Shown one piece after another: positions 62,823-64,000 of a stretch of 64,000 nucleotides of DNA. Position 1 is the first letter of the stretch. Each line of letters starts with the position of its first letter. Made by a program: the position numbers and the translations under genes. The DNA lies in NCBI RefSeq assembly GCF_000719865.1, contig NZ_JOID01000021.1, forward strand, positions 1 to 64,000, written 5' to 3'. Below the pieces are notes generated by a model. The model was not told the DNA's origin. It worked only from the letters and a program-made list of their open reading frames with translations, and ran no database searches. The DNA comes from Streptomyces albus subsp. albus (GTDB lineage Bacteria > Actinomycetota > Actinomycetes > Streptomycetales > Streptomycetaceae).

Positions 62823-62843
62823 CCAGGGGATGACATCCCCTGG
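62823..62843. promoter_or_regulatory. 21-bp palindrome
   Basis: CCAGGGGATG (62823-62832) and CATCCCCTGG (62834-62843) are a perfect inverted repeat around one base, 24 bp after the YndJ-like gene. It could end that transcript or be an operator for the secreted-protein gene 300 bp downstream. The interval 62844-63138 shows no gene. Confidence 0.4.
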
Positions 62844-63138
62844 TTCCGCCCGCCGGTGCCGTGCACCGTGGAGGACATGGCCACGGACCGTCCCGTCCCC
62901 GTTCCCCGTCCGGCAACCGCGCGGTTCGCCGTCGTCACCGGCGCGGAACACACGGCGCCGGCGGGGCGGTCTTCGTACGGACTGACGGACGGACGCGGCG
63001 GGCGGGAAGGAGCTCGCCGTACTGCGGCGGTCACGGCTGACGAACCGGGCCCGGCCCGGCGCCGGCACCTCCGCCGCCGGGCCGGGCCCACCACCACCGT
63101 CCGGAACACACGTTCCCTCACTTCTCAGGAGACCGTCC

Positions 63139-64000
63139 ATGTCCTTACCCGAGGCCGTCGTGGCGCGTGATGACACGACTCCATCGCGGCGACTCAGATG
63201 CTGCCTTCTCGCGCTGTCCCTGCTCGCGGCAGGGACGACCTTCACCATGACCGGCCCCGAGGCCGAAGCCGCCGAACGGTGCGCACTGGGCGGCGGATGG
63301 ACCCCTCTGGGGCAGGTGGCCCCGGCCGTACCCGGCGTCACCGACTTCGAACTCGTCCGCTTCGCCGACCTCGACGGAGACGGGGACGACGACCGCCTGC
63401 TGCTGGACGAGATCGGGGGCGTCCGGCAGTGGCGCAACGACCGGGACGGGCGATGGTCGTACCGGGGGCGCGTGGCCGCGGGCACCGGATACCCGCCGGA
63501 GCGAGTCAAGTTCGCCGACCTGGACGGTGACGGCAGGGACGACTACCTCGTCGTGAAGGACGACGGCGCACTCGACGCCTGGATCAACGAGGGGGGTGAC
63601 CTGACCGGTCCGGACGGGGTCACCCCCGGCTGGCGCGGGGTGGGACAGATCGCGAGGGGCACCGGCTCCTCCCCCGACCGGATCTACTTCGGAGACCTCG
63701 ACGGTGACGGGGACGACGACTACGTGAGCCAGTCCTCCACAGGGCTGATGACGTCCTGGCGCAACGACGGCGGAGACCGGCCGGGGCATGTCGGCTGGGC
63801 CTTCTGGGCGCACCTGCTGAGCACGGACAGCGATACGGACCTCCGCTGGGAGTTGGCCGATGTCGACTGCGACGGCCGGGACGACCGCACGGGCCTGAGG
63901 GGGAGCAGCGTCCTGCTTGCCGATGTGAACCTCGGCATCGTCGACAGTGTTTTCTGGGTGGGGCGCAGGGTCGTCCTGGCCCGGGGCACCGGCGATCCGG
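63139..64000 (+). CDS. Secreted FG-GAP/VCBS-repeat protein (3' end outside the window)
   Basis: At least 287 residues, open to the window end. A signal sequence (RRLRCCLLALSLLAAGTTFT MTG, cleavage after about EAEAA) is followed by repeated calcium-binding units: FADLDGDGDDDRLLLDEIGG, FADLDGDGRDDYLVVKDDGA, FGDLDGDGDDDYVSQSSTGL, then ADVDCDGRDDRTG, spaced by about 50-60 residues. These are the blades of a beta-propeller in secreted actinomycete proteins. AGGAG lies 7 nt before the ATG. A catalytic domain, if any, lies beyond the window. Confidence 0.85.
   Translation, partial: MSLPEAVVARDDTTPSRRLRCCLLALSLLAAGTTFTMTGPEAEAAERCALGGGWTPLGQVAPAVPGVTDFELVRFADLDGDGDDDRLLLDEIGGVRQWRNDRDGRWSYRGRVAAGTGYPPERVKFADLDGDGRDDYLVVKDDGALDAWINEGGDLTGPDGVTPGWRGVGQIARGTGSSPDRIYFGDLDGDGDDDYVSQSSTGLMTSWRNDGGDRPGHVGWAFWAHLLSTDSDTDLRWELADVDCDGRDDRTGLRGSSVLLADVNLGIVDSVFWVGRRVVLARGTGDP

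Noticed and set aside
63145..63813. Minus-strand frame at the right end
   Set aside because: It is antisense to the secreted FG-GAP-repeat gene, whose signal peptide, ribosome site and DLDGDG repeats are clear.

Overview
The window is very GC-rich chromosomal DNA. It shows frequent GTG and some TTG starts, many ATGA/GTGA stop-start overlaps, AGGAGG-type ribosome sites, Tat and lipoprotein signals, a SARP regulator, a ROK-controlled sugar ABC system and typical Streptomyces XRE regulators. It is almost certainly from Streptomyces or a close actinomycete relative. All assignments come from reading the sequence and recognising families; no search was run.

Region 1 (about 0.1-22.4 kb) is a RiPP cluster of the thiazole/oxazole-modified type. 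A 58-residue precursor (3634-3810, +) has an acidic leader and a core made almost only of Ser, Thr and Cys. Around it, mostly on the minus strand, lie two YcaO cyclodehydratases, an E1/ocin-ThiF-like protein fused to a YcaO-like tail, a SagB-type double dehydrogenase, a split LanB (glutamylation protein plus elimination protein), an ABC exporter pair, an M50-like membrane protease and an M20 peptidase. Two regulators (TrmB/LuxR-like and SARP) complete it. Only one SpaB_C-type protein is present, so a linear, azole- and dehydroamino-acid-rich peptide is at least as likely as a macrocyclic thiopeptide. The precursor promoter and the SARP-operon upstream region share GACAGCGG-type direct repeats with an identical 23-bp period.

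Region 2 (22.8-30.8 kb) is a sugar or polyol uptake and oxidation operon: ROK regulator, RbsA/RbsC/RbsB-like ABC system, Gfo/Idh/MocA oxidoreductase and TIM-barrel isomerase. After small secreted proteins and a decayed HigBA-like pair (31-33.4 kb) come a secreted PQQ-type sugar dehydrogenase (PKD, CBM6) and a ThuA-DUF1080 protein (33.6-38.0 kb).

Region 3 (38.5-47.1 kb) is a tightly coupled ebo-type operon: inositol-phosphate-synthase-like protein, EboC-like UbiA protein, TIM-barrel protein, EboA, TatD-like hydrolase, EboE and an EboF-like phosphodiesterase. Such operons are linked to metabolite traffic. It is followed by a Tat-exported TIM-barrel isomerase and a Tat-exported esterase.

Region 4 (50.3-61.8 kb) starts at a tRNA-Leu(GAG) gene with a strong terminator and looks like accessory DNA: an RHH/PIN toxin-antitoxin pair, gene fragments, and an FxLD-family class I lanthipeptide cluster (isoaspartyl-type methyltransferase, precursor, LanB, LanC, standalone SpaB_C protein, and a helical-repeat gene broken by an in-frame amber codon). 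A divergent XRE regulator is coupled to a flavoprotein gene. No integrase is seen. The window ends with a YndJ-like membrane protein and the 5' part of a secreted FG-GAP/VCBS-repeat protein.
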